From Acidimicrobiia bacterium (lineage in GTDB: Bacteria; Actinomycetota; Acidimicrobiia; Acidimicrobiales; Ilumatobacteraceae): a stretch of DNA of 9,721 bases. Location: assembly GCA_013821025.1 (NCBI GenBank), contig JACDHN010000069.1, forward strand, positions 1 to 9,721, in the 5' to 3' direction. Of the stretch, positions 9,188 to 9,721 are shown piece after piece (positions within the stretch are counted from its first letter, which is position 1; each line of letters begins with the position of its first letter). The notes under the pieces are model-generated. The model ran no database searches. It was given only the letters and a program-made list of their open reading frames with translations, and was not told the DNA's origin. The translations under genes and the position numbers were made by a program.

Positions 9188-9274
9188 CCACCGTTCTGGG
9201 CGTGATTTCCTCCACCTGCCCTTCCGGGCGCGAATTGTTGCAGGGGCTGACGAGATTCGCACCCAGAACGGTGG
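9188..9274. repeat. 87-base inverted-repeat element with 13-base perfect ends
   Basis: CCACCGTTCTGGG (9188-9200) is the exact reverse complement of CCCAGAACGGTGG (9262-9274). The pairing continues inward imperfectly for about eight more positions. A related internal copy, TTCCGGGCGCGAATT (9222-9236), matches the left arm at about 12 of 16 positions. It can instead pair with the right arm (GGGCGCGAAT at 9226-9235 with ATTCGCACCC at 9255-9264, one mismatch), giving competing hairpins. It lies 13 bases after glbO. It could act as a terminator-like structure for glbO, though without a T-run, or be a copy of a MITE- or REP-like repeat. No flanking target duplication is evident. Confidence 0.65.
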
Positions 9275-9392
9275 CGTACAGCTATCTGCCAGTCGATCGG
9301 ACGACACCGGCGCTCCGAACGAGTCGGCGGGCCGATCACAAACCACCGATGTTGTGGCCAACGGTGTACGCCCACCTGGCCAGGGTGATCGC
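9275..9392. other. Gap between inverted-repeat element and next ORF
   Basis: No gene is called here. It contains the 10-base palindrome CCTGGCCAGG (9375-9384), and the reading frame of the following ORF stays open through this stretch and back to before 9180, so the ORF may be the remnant of something longer. A GTG at 9354 is an alternative start. No -10/-35 pair is convincing. Confidence 0.3.
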
Positions 9393-9620
9393 ATGCTGTT
9401 GTTCCTCGTGCCGCAGGACCCGACGCTTATCGAGGAGTTCGACGGCGTGCCTACGCACCGCCCCACCCGGCTTGAGGGCCTCGCCTATCTGGACGACAAG
9501 AAAATTGTTGAAGGGGCGGACGTCCCGCTGGCCGAGCAGCTTCTAGGCATGTCGATCGATGACATCCGGGCCGCAATCGACAACTGCTTGGCAGGATCAC
9601 GCCCAGACGGGTGTCGCTAG
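9393..9620 (+). CDS. Hypothetical protein of about 75 aa
   Basis: Not recognised. From the ATG at 9393 it begins MLLFLVPQDPTLIEEFDGVP, carries GLAYLDDKKIVEGADVPLAE in the middle and ends in a probable helix, SIDDIRAAIDNCLAG. The hydrophobic start is too short for a signal peptide or membrane segment. AGGG seven bases upstream could be a ribosome site; a GTG at 9354 would give 88 aa. By hand count 17 of 75 codons end in A or T, clearly more than in neighbouring genes and concentrated in the second half. It could therefore be acquired, lowly expressed, a decayed fragment, or not a gene. The frame lacks stops for some 170 bases upstream of 9354, across the inverted-repeat element. It lies 12 bases before the ABC ATPase gene, so an operon is possible. 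Confidence 0.45.
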   Translation: MLLFLVPQDPTLIEEFDGVPTHRPTRLEGLAYLDDKKIVEGADVPLAEQLLGMSIDDIRAAIDNCLAGSRPDGCR

Positions 9621-9623
9621 GGT
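9618..9623 (+). promoter_or_regulatory. Candidate -10 box ahead of the ABC ATPase gene
   Basis: TAGGGT fits the TAnnnT pattern and sits nine bases before the ATG at 9633. Its first three bases are also the stop codon of the preceding ORF. No clear -35 element is visible. The rival reading is that GGGGAG at 9625-9630 is a Shine-Dalgarno on a longer transcript. Confidence 0.3.
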
Positions 9624-9632
9624 CGGGGAGCG

Positions 9633-9721
9633 ATGGCGGCTGTCGAGGTTCGGGACCTGCGCAAGACCTACGGCGACCTGCGGGCGGTCGATGGGATCAG
9701 CTTCGACATCGGCGAGAGCGA
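9633..9721 (+). CDS. ABC transporter ATP-binding protein, N-terminal fragment (cut by window)
   Basis: The first 29 codons read MAAVEVRDLRKTYGDLRAVD then GISFDIGES, the normal opening of an ABC ATPase: strand 1, the A-loop tyrosine in KTYG, and the strand leading to Walker A, which lies beyond the edge. The style (LRKTYGDLRAVDGISFDI) suits the ABC-2 / drug or natural-product exporter group, but substrate and subfamily cannot be read from this fragment. The ATG at 9633 has GGGGAG just upstream (9625-9630). The overlapping TAGGGT at 9618-9623 also fits a -10 box, so the gene might have its own near-leaderless promoter or be translated from an upstream message. Confidence 0.8.
   Translation, partial: MAAVEVRDLRKTYGDLRAVDGISFDIGES

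Noticed and set aside
8380..9375. Minus-strand 331-codon frame across the small ORF, glbO and the repeat
   Set aside because: Antisense to glbO, whose haem-binding residues are all present; the frame spans intergenic palindromes and is Arg/Pro/Ser-rich.
9149..9466. Minus-strand 105-codon frame over the repeat element
   Set aside because: Spans the glbO tail and both repeat arms, low complexity, no ribosome site or domain.

Overview
The window is GC-rich, gene-dense bacterial chromosome. It most likely comes from an actinomycete: it has the GlgE (maltose-1-phosphate) glucan pathway, a mycobacterial GlbO-type truncated haemoglobin, strong G/C third-position codon use, a GTG start, TAnnnT-type -10 boxes and at least one gene that looks leaderless. 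A deep-branching class such as Acidimicrobiia is a guess from general sequence style; nothing in the window fixes the genus.

Layout. Positions 1-5936 (minus strand) hold a tight operon read right to left: glgX (debranching enzyme), glgE (maltosyltransferase) and treS (trehalose synthase, cut by the left edge just before its expected end). Both junctions are 4-base ATGA overlaps, so translation is probably coupled. All three are GH13-family enzymes with complete catalytic triads. TreS makes maltose from trehalose, an absent maltokinase (Pep2) would phosphorylate it, GlgE adds the maltosyl unit to alpha-glucan, and GlgX trims branches. The maltokinase and branching enzyme would be expected just left of the window.

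Divergently, from 6031 on the plus strand, lie ftsE and ftsX, the ABC-type complex that controls cell-wall hydrolases at division. They are separated by an 88-base spacer that can fold into several hairpins and is flanked by a 10-base direct repeat covering the ftsE stop and the ftsX start. It looks like an inserted small repeat element. ftsX ends tail-to-tail with a minus-strand class I SAM-dependent O-methyltransferase; their two TAG stops share one CTAG.

To the right, on the plus strand, come an unrecognised 68-aa protein, a short perfect palindrome, a group II truncated haemoglobin (glbO), an 87-base inverted-repeat element with 13-base perfect arms, an unrecognised ORF of about 75 aa with less biased codon use, and the first 29 codons of an ABC-transporter ATPase cut by the right edge.

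I see no RNA gene, CRISPR array, transposase or prophage gene. No wholly new enzyme system stands out. The most unusual signals are the two structured, repeat-like intergenic elements (6701-6799 and 9188-9274) and the two unassigned small proteins.
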